NCBI GenBank assembly: GCA_019694395.1
Contig: JAIBCC010000012.1
Location: 62,001-126,000, forward strand
DNA length: 64,000 nt
Source of the DNA: Pyrinomonadaceae bacterium
GTDB taxonomy: Bacteria > Acidobacteriota > Blastocatellia > Pyrinomonadales > Pyrinomonadaceae
Reading direction: 5' to 3'
A program made the translations under genes and the position numbers. Positions 17,701 through 26,200 of the stretch are shown piece by piece. Below the pieces are notes generated by a model. It saw only the letters and a program-made list of their open reading frames with translations. It did no database searches and was not told where the DNA came from. The stretch's first letter is position 1. Every line of letters begins with the position of its first letter.

Positions 17701-18981
17701 TTATTCATCACACGGAACATCCAGAGTAAAATAAGTGTAACCCGTTGACGCAACCCGTTTTGGTCCGCTCCAGATGCCGATTGTATATTTCAGATTAATT
17801 TCGCCGCATTCTTCCAATTCAAGCTCGTCGTAGGGCATAAAAATCTGGAATTGTTTAAAGACGGCATCAGCATAGGCGGGCGTAAATTTTTTGAAAACGG
17901 CAACATTTCCGTTGGTTGAGTAGAACTTTTTATTTGAATCTTTCAAAGGCGTGCCGTCCGCCTCATAGAAATAAATTGCCATTGTAAATTCTTGTTTTAA
18001 CCCATTTTTGACATTGAAAACTGAAGTAAAAATCATTCCGTCCTGATCGGACTTTTCTTCATGTCCGTCAAAATCAACTGAAACATCGCTGAAGGTAAAG
18101 ACCGGAGTGGTTGGCACGACAGGCGGGGAAGTTGGTTTTGGTGTAGTCGGATTAGAAACCGGGGGCGGAATTACGGTAGCTGTTTCTTCAAACGGATACA
18201 ATTCTCCAACAATTTTTTTATCACCCTCCGAAAGTTCTGTGTTTTGGCGGATTTTCACGCCGCCTTTAATTAATTCGGGCGGATACCAATAATGCATAAT
18301 TGACAAAGGATCATAGACACCGTTGGTCACATCATTTTCATTTCCGTAACGCTTGAGAACTTGTTCGTAGGTTTTTTCCTTTGACCAGCCTTGTTTCCCA
18401 AAGTAGGCGTAAACAGCATCTTCATTCCATTGAATGTTTTGATTTTTATTTTGGTGTTCGTGACGTAATCCGAGAGCGTGTCCGAATTCGTGCAAAGTGG
18501 TTCGTTTAAATTCTTCTTCTGTAGTTTTGTTATTGAACCAACCGAAATTCATTGATGCGCCTGTATCATTTTTGACAAATTGAGATCCGTTGGGAGTTTT
18601 TATCATTGATTGAACAGTAGAATCTTTACCAAGAAATGACCACGAACCTTTATCCGTGGTAAAAGAAATTCTAATTTCAGCCGCGCCGGATTCTACAAAA
18701 ACAAAATCGATATTGGCATATTCTTCCCAAACTTCGGCGTATTCCATCACTTTACTTTTGACGTAATCACTACCCTCCAAAAACTTGACCCGAATTTTTT
18801 GACCGGGAATCCATTTTTTAGAAGGTTGATGAACTGCACGGCTGCCGGTTTTCTGGGGATTTTCAGCATTTACTAAATCAGTGACACAACTGTAAACGTC
18901 AGTTGTTTGGGAAAAAGTTGCGGTAACAAATGCCAAACATAACAAAATACAAGCTAAAATGGGTCGGATTAATTCTTTCAT
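17701..18981 (-). CDS. Secreted astacin-like (M12A) zinc metalloprotease
   Basis: A signal peptide (about 1-25, ending TFSQ) leads to a metzincin catalytic domain. The zinc site is HEFGHALGLRHEH (His164, His168, His174) with general base Glu165. The Met-turn region is 'SIMHYWYPPELI', where the Tyr two residues after the Met matches the astacin fifth ligand. Conserved early segments include IRISFTTDKGSWSFLG. A Pro/Thr-rich linker (about 270-295) connects to a C-terminal beta-rich domain of about 130 residues, perhaps for binding. It should act outside the cell on proteins or peptides. Confidence 0.9.
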   Translation of the reverse strand: MKELIRPILACILLCLAFVTATFSQTTDVYSCVTDLVNAENPQKTGSRAVHQPSKKWIPGQKIRVKFLEGSDYVKSKVMEYAEVWEEYANIDFVFVESGAAEIRISFTTDKGSWSFLGKDSTVQSMIKTPNGSQFVKNDTGASMNFGWFNNKTTEEEFKRTTLHEFGHALGLRHEHQNKNQNIQWNEDAVYAYFGKQGWSKEKTYEQVLKRYGNENDVTNGVYDPLSIMHYWYPPELIKGGVKIRQNTELSEGDKKIVGELYPFEETATVIPPPVSNPTTPKPTSPPVVPTTPVFTFSDVSVDFDGHEEKSDQDGMIFTSVFNVKNGLKQEFTMAIYFYEADGTPLKDSNKKFYSTNGNVAVFKKFTPAYADAVFKQFQIFMPYDELELEECGEINLKYTIGIWSGPKRVASTGYTYFTLDVPCDE

Positions 18982-19291
18982 AAAACTTCACGCTCAAAAA
19001 AAAATATCACTATCAAATAAAACGAAAATTAAAGCTAAAATGTGTCATTTGCCAAAACATCAATTTGGTTTTTTTTTGGACAACAGTTGCCTGTGGAGTA
19101 ATAGCGATTCTTTGGGATTTTATACGTTTTTCCGTTTTAAAGGCAATTAGTTGTAGTAAAAGTAAATTTTCAATTGCAACGAACAGCGATTTTAGTAGCT
19201 AAAGTTGATAAAATTAGCTTTATTTTTAAATGAGAAAATAATCCAAAAAATCTTTACAATTTCATTTGATTAATGATATTTTTTCAGCATT
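18982..19291. other. AT-rich intergenic region, no gene seen
   Basis: These 310 bases lie upstream of the minus-strand protease gene and before a small plus-strand open frame. They contain a weak hairpin followed by a run of nine T (CCAAA...TTTGG at 19052-19068) and several A/T tracts. The promoter for the protease should be near 18990-19040, but I cannot identify boxes with confidence. Confidence 0.4.
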
Positions 19292-19453
19292 ATGAAAATT
19301 GGAGTTGTTTTGGGCGAACTTTGCCTGCTTGTGTTTTTTTTATTTAAGGCAATGAATACCGTTAATTCCGTCTCTAAAATGTATTATGGTTTAGCCGGGT
19401 TAATGGCGGTTTTAGTGATCGGAAGTTTGCTTGGATTTAATAATAAAAAATAG
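19292..19453 (+). CDS. Small two-helix membrane protein (53 aa)
   Basis: The frame starts MKIGVVLGELCLLVFFLF and ends GSLLGFNNKK. It has two hydrophobic segments (about 2-18 and 34-49) separated by a short polar turn with KMYYG. The KK end and two-helix shape fit a small inner-membrane protein. There is no clear Shine-Dalgarno sequence and no recognised family. It lies between a minus-strand protease and a minus-strand TPR gene. It is a plausible real small gene, but conservation would have to decide. Confidence 0.4.
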   Translation: MKIGVVLGELCLLVFFLFKAMNTVNSVSKMYYGLAGLMAVLVIGSLLGFNNKK

Positions 19454-19474
19454 CGATTTGGCTAAATCTTTTAA

Positions 19475-20494
19475 CTATTCCGGGTTTTCCTTAATGAATT
19501 TTTCAAGTTTGCTTTTGTCCTTATAATCAGGAACTTTTTTAAGAAAGAGTTTATATTCATGTGAAGCAAGATTTTTAGCTTTAGCCAGCTCGTAAAGATG
19601 TCCTAAAAGCAAATGACATTCCGCCATTCCGTTTGGATCTAATTCGATGGCTTTATTCAATGCCTCTGCACCCAAAGAACCTTTTTTAGCTTGCAGATAC
19701 GCTTCGCCGAGTAAACGATAGGTTTTTGCATTATTTGGCTCTAATTCCAAAGCGTGTTTATAAATTTCAATGGCGGCTTCATATTGTTTTTGCACGATCC
19801 GCATTTTCCCGACATTGATCCAAGCCGGAGTATATTCAACCTTTAATTCCAAACATTTTCTGAACGCGGCATCCGCTTCGGTGAATTTTTCCTGTCCGAA
19901 ATATAAAGCCCCAAGTTTAGCCCAAGCAATAAAATCATTTGAATCAATTGCCACGATTTCTTTCAAATATTCAATTTCCTGTTTTATGTCACCTTTTTCC
20001 TCGGCTTCAGCGGTTTTTTTATAAAGTTCCGTGGTTTTGGGATTAGGCGGATAAATAAATTTTGATGAAATAACCGCCGGCGGAGCATCTTGGGATGATT
20101 GATTCAGATAAATTTCAAAATCTTCGCGTTGCTGCGATGAACCGAATCCGGCGAGGGTTCTTTGAGCTGCTTCAATTCCATTAATTAAAACGAGCAGAGC
20201 TCCGCCGGTGGTGCTTTTTCTTTTGAAACAAAAGTTACCTGATTTATCAATCGACCAATTTTGGCGGGATTGCTGTCCATCAACAAAAGTTACAGTGACT
20301 TTTGGAAAAGGTGTATTTGGATTTAAATCTTTGATGATAACTCTACCGTAAACATAAGGAATATGGGCAAATGGCGAATCCAACGAAGGCATTAATCCGG
20401 AGCTGGCGCAGATGTCATCAATTTGAGCATTTGAATAACCCGCAAAGGTGAAAATAGCCGCGAAAATCAGTATAAATTTAAGTGAAAAGGACAT
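19475..20494 (-). CDS. Secreted TPR protein
   Basis: The start at 20494 gives a clean signal peptide (MSFSLKFILIFAAIFTFAGYSNAQ); an ATG 36 bases upstream would bury it behind 12 polar residues. A beta-sandwich-like region follows ('YVYGRVIIKDLNPNTPFPKVTVTF', similar to carboxypeptidase-regulatory-like folds). After that come about four tetratricopeptide repeats (for example DFIAWAKLGALYFGQEKFTEADAAFRKCLEL and AKTYRLLGEAYLQAKKGSLGAEALNKAIELDP). TPRs mediate protein-protein contacts. A periplasmic scaffold role is likely, with the partner unknown. Confidence 0.85.
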   Translation of the reverse strand: MSFSLKFILIFAAIFTFAGYSNAQIDDICASSGLMPSLDSPFAHIPYVYGRVIIKDLNPNTPFPKVTVTFVDGQQSRQNWSIDKSGNFCFKRKSTTGGALLVLINGIEAAQRTLAGFGSSQQREDFEIYLNQSSQDAPPAVISSKFIYPPNPKTTELYKKTAEAEEKGDIKQEIEYLKEIVAIDSNDFIAWAKLGALYFGQEKFTEADAAFRKCLELKVEYTPAWINVGKMRIVQKQYEAAIEIYKHALELEPNNAKTYRLLGEAYLQAKKGSLGAEALNKAIELDPNGMAECHLLLGHLYELAKAKNLASHEYKLFLKKVPDYKDKSKLEKFIKENPE

Positions 20495-20652
20495 AATTTG
20501 ACTCGTAGTTTTTTGAAAAAAATATTCCAATCGAACCGGGAAGTCAAGAAAAAAGAAAACTGGTAGACATCAACCTTGTTATCTTGCTCATAAAGTAATT
20601 TCAAATTAAACTGATTTTATCAATTCAATTTTTAAATAACAGGAGACAATTA

Positions 20653-21963
20653 ATGAAACGCTTTCTTTCGGGCTTGATTACCCTTTCAATCCTTTTATCT
20701 TTTTCTAATATTTCCTTTGGACAGAAAAAAACGGATGAAGAAAAGTTAATTGAAAAGGCAAAAAAAATTCACGCTGAGGTTATTACGCTTGATACCCATA
20801 ACGACATTGATACGCGGAATTTTACCGATAAAGTCAACTATACGCAGGATTTAGCCACGCAGGTAAATATTCCGAAAATGAAGCAAGGCGGATTAGATGT
20901 TTCGTGGATGATCGTTTACACGGGACAGGGCGAATTAACCGAAGAGGGTTTCAAAAGAGCATATGCCAACGCTATTGATAAATTTGAGGCAATTCATCGT
21001 TTGACAGAAAAAATTGCTCCTGACCAAATCGGACTTGCTTACACTTCAAAAGACGTGAAAAGACTTCACAAAGAAGGAAAATTAATTGCAATGATCGGTG
21101 TCGAAAATGCCTATCCGGTTGCTAATGACCTAAGCCGAATCGAAGATTTTGCCAAACGCGGCGCACGTTATATGTCACTCGCGCATAACGGTCACAGCCA
21201 ATTAGCCGATTCCAACACGGGCGAAGCAGATAATAAATGGCTTTATAACGGTTTAAGCGAGCTTGGAAAAAAAGCGATCTATGAAATGAATAAATGGGGC
21301 ATAATGATTGACCTTTCGCATCCGTCGAAACAATCGAATATTCAGGCAATTCAACTTTCCAAAGCTCCCGTAATTGCCTCGCACTCCGGCGCACGCGCAC
21401 TTTGTGACCACAGCCGTAATTTGGACGACGAAGTTCTGGAAATGATCAAAAAGAACGGCGGAGTTGTGCAGGCAGTTGCTTTTCGCACCTATGTCAGCAA
21501 GGAAAAAAGCGACCTGCGAAATAAATTGTCTGCCGATATTATGAAAGAATTGGCGGAAAAGGAAGGTTTCAAACAACTCGACCGTGCAGAAATGATGAAA
21601 CTCCCCGAAACCGAGCGGGCGGATTATATGGCAAAAGCAAGAGCTTTTCGGGAAAAGATGCGACCGGTTTTGAATGAGCGTCTGAAAGATAAAGCCCCCG
21701 ATGTTAATGTCAAAGATTTCGTCAATCATATTGATTATTTGGTTAAAAAGATCGGGATTGATCACGTTGGAATCAGTTCGGATTTTGACGGCGGCGGCGG
21801 AGTCGAAGGTTGGGATAATGCGGCAGAAACATTTAATGTTACTTTGGAATTAGTTCGACGTGGTTACACCAAAAATCAAATTGCAAAACTCTGGAGCGGT
21901 AATTTGCTGCGCGTTTTAGATGAAGTTCAAAAAGTGGCGAAAAAACTCCAACAACAAAAGTAG
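20653..21963 (+). CDS. Membrane dipeptidase (renal dipeptidase family M19)
   Basis: After a signal peptide (about 1-23) the protein shows M19 metal ligands and motifs in order: DTHNDIDT, GVENAYPVANDLSRIEDFAKRG, YMSLAHNGHSQLADS, MIDLSHPSK, PVIASHSGARALCDHSRNLDDEVL and HVGISSDFDGGGG. These coordinate a two-zinc site that hydrolyses dipeptides. The length (436) is normal. AGGAGA precedes the ATG. A small membrane protein starts 6 bases after it. Together with nearby secreted proteases it suggests extracellular peptide use. Confidence 0.94.
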   Translation: MKRFLSGLITLSILLSFSNISFGQKKTDEEKLIEKAKKIHAEVITLDTHNDIDTRNFTDKVNYTQDLATQVNIPKMKQGGLDVSWMIVYTGQGELTEEGFKRAYANAIDKFEAIHRLTEKIAPDQIGLAYTSKDVKRLHKEGKLIAMIGVENAYPVANDLSRIEDFAKRGARYMSLAHNGHSQLADSNTGEADNKWLYNGLSELGKKAIYEMNKWGIMIDLSHPSKQSNIQAIQLSKAPVIASHSGARALCDHSRNLDDEVLEMIKKNGGVVQAVAFRTYVSKEKSDLRNKLSADIMKELAEKEGFKQLDRAEMMKLPETERADYMAKARAFREKMRPVLNERLKDKAPDVNVKDFVNHIDYLVKKIGIDHVGISSDFDGGGGVEGWDNAAETFNVTLELVRRGYTKNQIAKLWSGNLLRVLDEVQKVAKKLQQQK

Positions 21964-21969
21964 AAAACT

Positions 21970-22254
21970 ATGAATTTGTGGACGGTTGCGGCAATTGTAT
22001 TTTTGGTCAATCTCCCGTTTGGCTTTTGGCGGGCAACCGTTCCTAAATTTTCTCGGCAATGGATACTCGCCATTCACCTTCCGGTTCCGGTTGTAATTGC
22101 TTTAAGGATTTTTAGCGGGTTAGGTTGGGCTTTTTTAACGTTTCCCGTTTTGATCGGGTCATTCTTTTTAGGACAATTCCTCGGTGGATTAATTGCCCGT
22201 CTTTTAGGTAAAGAATATAAAGTCGAGTCAAACGAAAACCAAATCTCAAATTAA
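21970..22254 (+). CDS. Small hydrophobic membrane protein
   Basis: The 94-residue protein has three hydrophobic segments (about 3-20, 31-48 and 50-75) and a charged C-terminus (GKEYKVESNENQ). It is 6 bases downstream of the membrane dipeptidase gene, so it is cotranscribed. 'HLPVPVVIALRIFSGLGWAFLTFPVLIGSFFLGQFLGGLI' is its most distinctive segment. I do not recognise a named family. Confidence 0.65.
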   Translation: MNLWTVAAIVFLVNLPFGFWRATVPKFSRQWILAIHLPVPVVIALRIFSGLGWAFLTFPVLIGSFFLGQFLGGLIARLLGKEYKVESNENQISN

Positions 22255-22317
22255 ACATAAAAAAATAAGCTCTCCTGTCTTTTTGTGCAATAAAAACACA
22301 CTGTGACCACAAAAGTA

Positions 22318-22350
22318 AGATAAGTCGTCAATATAAACGATTTATCTTTT
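22318..22350 (+). terminator. Possible terminator hairpin after the dipeptidase operon
   Basis: AAGATAA pairs with TTATCTT around GTCGT...ACGAT, which also partly pair, and TTTTC follows. It is about 65 bases after the small membrane gene. The short T-run makes it a moderate call. Confidence 0.45.
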
Positions 22351-22449
22351 CTTATCCGGCACTGTAATTTTGCCGATATTTTGTAGTTTTCAATAATTTT
22401 AGAAAAAGACACATTTTCCAAAAATCAAACAAAAAAGGAGAGTTTAGTA

Positions 22450-22968
22450 ATGCAAACGGCATTTATTTTCGGTTCAACCAAAGCAATTAAAAAAATCGCT
22501 TTTATTTTTGTATTGTCATTAATTTTAATGGCAATTCCGATGATGGCTTATGCCCAAAAAAACGGTAGAGGCGGTGGTGGCGGTGGTAATGGCGGAGGCG
22601 GAAACGGCGGCGGTGGAGGAAATGGAGGAGGTGGTGGTGATACCTTTATTACTCATTTCACTTTTCTTCCTCAAAGCTGTCCAATTCCCTTAGAAACCCG
22701 AAATGATTATGTCAATATTTCATTCTGCGGATTAGGCAAAATGTCCCGTGACATAAATAATTGGGTTATTCTGGTCGATGGTTATACCAATTTGCTTCCT
22801 GGAACAAAAAAGGTTGTAGGGGCAAATGTTCCGCTTACTCTCCCCTGCGGAAATGTAGTGACATTTACCAGATATGATGAAGCGGCATTTGCCCAAACCT
22901 CGCCGCCCCCGCCGCCATATAGATTAACCACTCTTTCCACTAGGGTTGCAGACCCTTGTCCACACTAA
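22450..22968 (+). CDS. Secreted Gly-rich protein
   Basis: A signal peptide (about 16-38, ending MAYAQ) is followed by a glycine tract of about 30 residues (GGGGGNGGGGN-type, about 41-64). A domain of roughly 100 residues with four cysteines follows (QSCPIP, SFCGLG, LPCGN, DPCPH). The even Cys number suggests two disulfides in an exported protein. No known family is evident. AAAGGAG lies 8 bases before the ATG. The Gly tract is coded by GGN/AAY triplets and may vary in length by slippage. Confidence 0.75.
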   Translation: MQTAFIFGSTKAIKKIAFIFVLSLILMAIPMMAYAQKNGRGGGGGGNGGGGNGGGGGNGGGGGDTFITHFTFLPQSCPIPLETRNDYVNISFCGLGKMSRDINNWVILVDGYTNLLPGTKKVVGANVPLTLPCGNVVTFTRYDEAAFAQTSPPPPPYRLTTLSTRVADPCPH

Positions 22969-22991
22969 GCCATAAGTTTACAGATTAATTT

Positions 22992-23038
22992 AAAAGAAGG
23001 ATTGATGTAATTGTAGAAATTACACAGTTCTTTTTTTA
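22992..23038 (+). terminator. Rho-independent terminator after the Gly-rich gene
   Basis: An AAAGAA...TTCTTT outer stem encloses a perfect TGTAATT-GTAGA-AATTACA inner stem, followed by seven or more T. It is about 25 bases after the stop codon. Confidence 0.65.
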
Positions 23039-23127
23039 TTTATTAATTTGTTGCAAAAGGCTTTCCTCAAACAAATTCTTGGATTAAAATCAAAAATAAC
23101 ATCAAGAGTTATCATCCATCCAAAAAT

Positions 23128-24219
23128 ATGAAAGTTCTTTTGAAGAATCTGGTATTAAGTCTTTTTTTATTTGTTTGTTTAGCCGGTGTTATTTTTGCCC
23201 AGAATTTTCCGGTTCCTGTTCCCGGAGATTATGTAATTAGAGATTATAAATTCCAGAGTGGTGAAACACTTCCCGAATTAAAACTTCATTTTGTTACAAT
23301 TGGTCAGCCGCTCAAAAATATTAGCGGCATTGTAACCAACGCAGTCATTATACTTCACGGAACGGGCGGAACGAATAAACAATTTTTAGGCAGACAATTT
23401 GCAGAGGTGCTTTTCAAAAAAGGCGGACTGCTGGATGCCGAAAAATATTTCATAATCATACCTGACAATATTGGTCACGGTGAATCGAGTAAGCCGAGTG
23501 ACGGTTTACACGCCAAATTTCCGCATTACGGCTACCACGATATGATTAATTTGCAATACCGGCTTTTAACTGAAAAGCTGGGAGTTAATCATTTGCGATT
23601 GGTCATGGGAACTTCGATGGGAGGAATGCACTCGTGGCTGTGGGGAGAAATGTATCCAGATTTTATGGATGCTTTAATGCCTCTGGCGAGTCTTCCAATT
23701 GAGATTTCGGGACGTAACCGGTTCTTTCGACGGATGATCTTGGATCCGATTCGCAATGATCCCGATTGGCAGAACGGGGAATATAAAACGCAGCCGGTTC
23801 GCGGTTTAACTACGGCAATTTATACCCTGATGATGATGGGAAGCGCACCGCTGCAAATGCAAAAACAAGCCCCCAGCAAAGATGCCGCCGACAAATTATT
23901 TGATGCACAGGTCAAACAGCGTTTAGCCACGACTGATGCCAATGATTTGCTTTATCAGGTGGATGCCTCGCGTGATTACAATCCGCAACCGGATTTGGAA
24001 AAAATAAAAGCTCCATTGTTAGCCATCAATTCGGCTGACGATGCGGTCAATCCGCCCGAACTTGGAATTGTGGAGAAGGAAATCAAACGAGTTAAAAACG
24101 GGCGATTTATTTTGTTGCCGATCACCGATGAAACTCGCGGACACGGAACACATACACTTCCGGCAATCTGGGGAAATTATCTGGAAGAATTATTGAAACA
24201 AACCGAGAAAAAGGATTAA
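23128..24219 (+). CDS. Secreted alpha/beta hydrolase, MetX-like fold
   Basis: A signal peptide (about 1-24) precedes an alpha/beta-hydrolase fold. It has an oxyanion HG motif (IILHGTGGTNKQFLG), nucleophile elbow GTSMGGMHSW, acid 'NSADDAVNPP' and catalytic His in 'GHGTHTLPAIW'. The arrangement resembles homoserine O-acetyltransferase (MetX)-type proteins, but the export signal argues against methionine synthesis. A secreted esterase or lipase-like hydrolase is more likely. It heads a run of three genes with short gaps that ends in the candidate selenoprotein. Confidence 0.88.
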   Translation: MKVLLKNLVLSLFLFVCLAGVIFAQNFPVPVPGDYVIRDYKFQSGETLPELKLHFVTIGQPLKNISGIVTNAVIILHGTGGTNKQFLGRQFAEVLFKKGGLLDAEKYFIIIPDNIGHGESSKPSDGLHAKFPHYGYHDMINLQYRLLTEKLGVNHLRLVMGTSMGGMHSWLWGEMYPDFMDALMPLASLPIEISGRNRFFRRMILDPIRNDPDWQNGEYKTQPVRGLTTAIYTLMMMGSAPLQMQKQAPSKDAADKLFDAQVKQRLATTDANDLLYQVDASRDYNPQPDLEKIKAPLLAINSADDAVNPPELGIVEKEIKRVKNGRFILLPITDETRGHGTHTLPAIWGNYLEELLKQTEKKD

Positions 24220-24234
24220 ATCAAATAGAAAAAT

Positions 24235-24609
24235 ATGGAAATCAAAACAAAACTTGACGAATGGGAAGTTCGTGATCTGGAAGATAATTCGACTTTAAGA
24301 ATTTATGTAGAACATTCAACCGAGCTTGGCAATCAATCAAAACCGGGCATACAGATTTATTACACGATTGGCGGCGGAACTTATATTGTGACATACGAAC
24401 CGCTTCACGTTGAAAGATGGGCGTATCAAGCCAAAAAGGAAGGCAAAGATGTGCTTTTGTTAGAAGATAAATCGTGGATCTATCGGGAAGATACTTTTGT
24501 CAAAAATTCTTTGGTCTTAGGTGATAAATTAAAGGCACGAGTCGAGGTCAAAGTTACGAGTTCGGATGAAGTAATTACCAAAGAATACGAATTACCTTTT
24601 ACGGTATAA
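24235..24609 (+). CDS. Hypothetical cytoplasmic beta-rich protein
   Basis: The 124-residue protein has alternating polar and hydrophobic strands and no signal or membrane helix ('IQIYYTIGGGTYIVTYEPLHVERWAYQAKKEGKD' is characteristic). No known domain is recognised. It lies 15 bases after the hydrolase gene and 14 bases before the AhpD-like gene, so the three are probably cotranscribed. The ordinary codon use of the region and tight packing support it as a real gene. Confidence 0.7.
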   Translation: MEIKTKLDEWEVRDLEDNSTLRIYVEHSTELGNQSKPGIQIYYTIGGGTYIVTYEPLHVERWAYQAKKEGKDVLLLEDKSWIYREDTFVKNSLVLGDKLKARVEVKVTSSDEVITKEYELPFTV

Positions 24610-24623
24610 AATTCAAAATTGAT

Positions 24624-25187
24624 ATGGCTTGGATAAAAACAATTCCATTTGAAGAAGCGGACGAAAAATTAAAAAATGCGATGCAAAGTCAGCGTGGTCT
24701 GTATCCGAAAGAATACGATACACCTCAGCCGTCGATACTGGGTGATGAATCAATTGTTTCAACCCACACCTTAATTCCTGACGCCCTTTATCACGCTTTT
24801 TCTACTTTCGGCGTTTTGATGTCGCCTGATTTGCCGCTGAATCGCCGTCAACAGGAAATGATTGCAACGATGGTTTCCTTGACCAATGATTGCTTTTACT
24901 GACTGGTTTCTCACGCAGAGTTTCTGCGTTTAGTTACGGTTGATGATGGTTTGATCGAGAAATTAAAAGCTGATTATAAGACTGCACCAATTACAGAAGC
25001 TGAATTGGTGATGTGTGATTTTGTGGTTCAATTAACCAAGGACGCAACTAAAATCACGCCTAAATATCACGAAAAACTTCGGGAAGTTGGATTTGATGAC
25101 ACGGGAATCTTACAAATTACGCTGATTGCTTCCTGGTTTAATTACATCAACCGCGTTGCCGATGCGCTTGGTGTAGCCAAATCTTAA
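24624..25187 (+). CDS. AhpD-like peroxidase, probable selenoprotein (CxxU, TGA at 24900-24902)
   Basis: Two open stretches in the same frame are separated by a single TGA. Read through, they form one 187-residue carboxymuconolactone-decarboxylase/AhpD-type 'peroxidase-related' protein. The junction reads [16 protein letters not shown]. In this family the site is C-x-x-C-x-x-x-H (alkylhydroperoxidase AhpD Cys130/Cys133/His137). Here Cys90, TGA93 and His97 match that spacing exactly, so TGA replaces the second active-site Cys and probably encodes selenocysteine. The 3' part stays fully family-like (RVADALGV end), and a SECIS-type hairpin follows the TGA. A nonsense mutation is the alternative. 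No sel genes are in the window. Confidence 0.8.
24900..24929 (+). promoter_or_regulatory. SECIS-like hairpin after the in-frame TGA
   Basis: Eleven bases or fewer after the TGA begins ACGCAGA-GTT-TCTGCGT, a perfect 7-bp stem with a three-base loop starting with G. The loop starts 17 bases after the TGA. Bacterial SECIS elements are short stem-loops just downstream of UGA with a G in the first loop positions, so spacing and loop both fit. The stem also codes for the conserved segment HAEFLR. Confidence 0.65.
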
Positions 25188-25203
25188 ATTAGTTAATAAA
25201 TCT

Positions 25204-25256
25204 AACGCAGAGAACGCAAAGCCCGCAGAGTTTCTATTTATTTCAAAGTCTCTGCG
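25204..25256. repeat. ACGCAGAG-type intergenic repeat with hairpin
   Basis: ACGCAGAGAACGCAAAGCCCGCAGAG on the left and CTCTGCG on the right form a stem (CGCAGAG/CTCTGCG) after the AhpD-like gene. The tandem 'cgcagag' units resemble dispersed intergenic repeats rather than coding DNA. It may also terminate transcription from both sides, since the genes converge here. Confidence 0.5.
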
Positions 25257-25305
25257 AACTCCACTCTCTATGAGTTAAATCGATTTAATTGAAAATTGAA
25301 ATATT

Positions 25306-26187
25306 TTACTGATTACTAACCAATGCCAAATTTTTACCATCCGAACTAACTGCCACACGACCAATATCTTTAATTCCAAATGAAGCTAAATCTGCAATTT
25401 CAACCCATCGTTTATCCGTTTTTTCATCAAACTTGAATAATTTCGTGCCGCTTCCGGTCAATAAACTTCCATCCGGCAGCCAGCAATAAGTTATTTTCGA
25501 GTCTTTTGGTTGGACAATCGGACGCACTGCCTGATTGCTGGGGTTAAATTCATTGATCCAAAGCTCATCATTCGGCAAACGCTTGATAAAGCTAAAATTA
25601 TCAGTGTTTGGAATGAATTGCGGTGTGCTTGGCTGAGCATAATCGGAAACAAAACGATTGATATTTTTTTCGGTATTAACCCAATGAATAAAGAAAGCGT
25701 AGCGAACCCAAACGAGCGCGTCACCTTTTGAATTGAACGCATAATAGGCAACCGGTTCTTTAATTTTCAAAGCAGGCGATTCCTGTTTAGTTTGACGGTC
25801 AAATTTATAGATCGTCATTTCCTGGGTTTTACCTTCGCGGATAAAATTGATCGTTTTACCGTCAAAATCTTTTGCAGTGTATTCGTTATCTTCCGAAGTC
25901 GTGATTTGTTCGGTTTTTCCGTCGGCTAATAAATATTCGTAAATATTTGTATCTTTGCCGTTGCGGTTTGAGGTAAATAGGATCGAACGATTATCCAGCG
26001 AAAACGACGGCTGATTATCATATCCGGCATTATTAGTAATATTTTTACCGGCGGAAAAGGTGAATTTATCTGCATTTTTCTCAACTGAAAAAAGGAAGAT
26101 TTCAGGATTGGGTTGTTGGGAATAGACAGAAAAATTTACCCACAATACAAACAAAAACAGGAAGAAAAGTTTTAAGTTTTTAATCAT
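25306..26187 (-). CDS. Secreted PD40/TolB-like beta-propeller protein
   Basis: The start at 26187 (MIKNLKLFFLFLFVLWVNFSVYSQ) gives a signal peptide. The longer frame upstream runs through an inverted repeat and would add 34 charged residues. The mature part contains propeller blades such as 'NQPSFSLDNRSILFTSNRNGKDTNIYEY' and 'YCWLPDGSLLTGSGTKLFKFD', typical of WD40-like PD40 repeats. It has no protease domain of its own. A binding or accessory role outside the cytoplasm is likely. It follows the peptidase/hydrolase fusion gene on the same strand after a hairpin repeat. Confidence 0.82.
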   Translation of the reverse strand: MIKNLKLFFLFLFVLWVNFSVYSQQPNPEIFLFSVEKNADKFTFSAGKNITNNAGYDNQPSFSLDNRSILFTSNRNGKDTNIYEYLLADGKTEQITTSEDNEYTAKDFDGKTINFIREGKTQEMTIYKFDRQTKQESPALKIKEPVAYYAFNSKGDALVWVRYAFFIHWVNTEKNINRFVSDYAQPSTPQFIPNTDNFSFIKRLPNDELWINEFNPSNQAVRPIVQPKDSKITYCWLPDGSLLTGSGTKLFKFDEKTDKRWVEIADLASFGIKDIGRVAVSSDGKNLALVSNQ

Positions 26188-26200
26188 TTTAGGGATTATT

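Noticed and set aside
19052..19080. Hairpin CCAAA...TTTGG followed by nine T as a plus-strand terminator
   Set aside because: No plus-strand gene ends upstream, and the 5-bp stem is too weak. It lies in the promoter region of a minus-strand gene.
21253..21765. Long antisense frame opposite the membrane dipeptidase gene
   Set aside because: It is a by-product of the codon use of a clearly identified gene, and its translation shows no domain or signal.
24624..24902. Treating the AhpD-like gene as two separate small genes or as a simple pseudogene
   Set aside because: Both halves are in one frame, together make a full family member, and the TGA sits exactly at the active-site Cys position with a hairpin after it. 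Selenocysteine explains more of the evidence.
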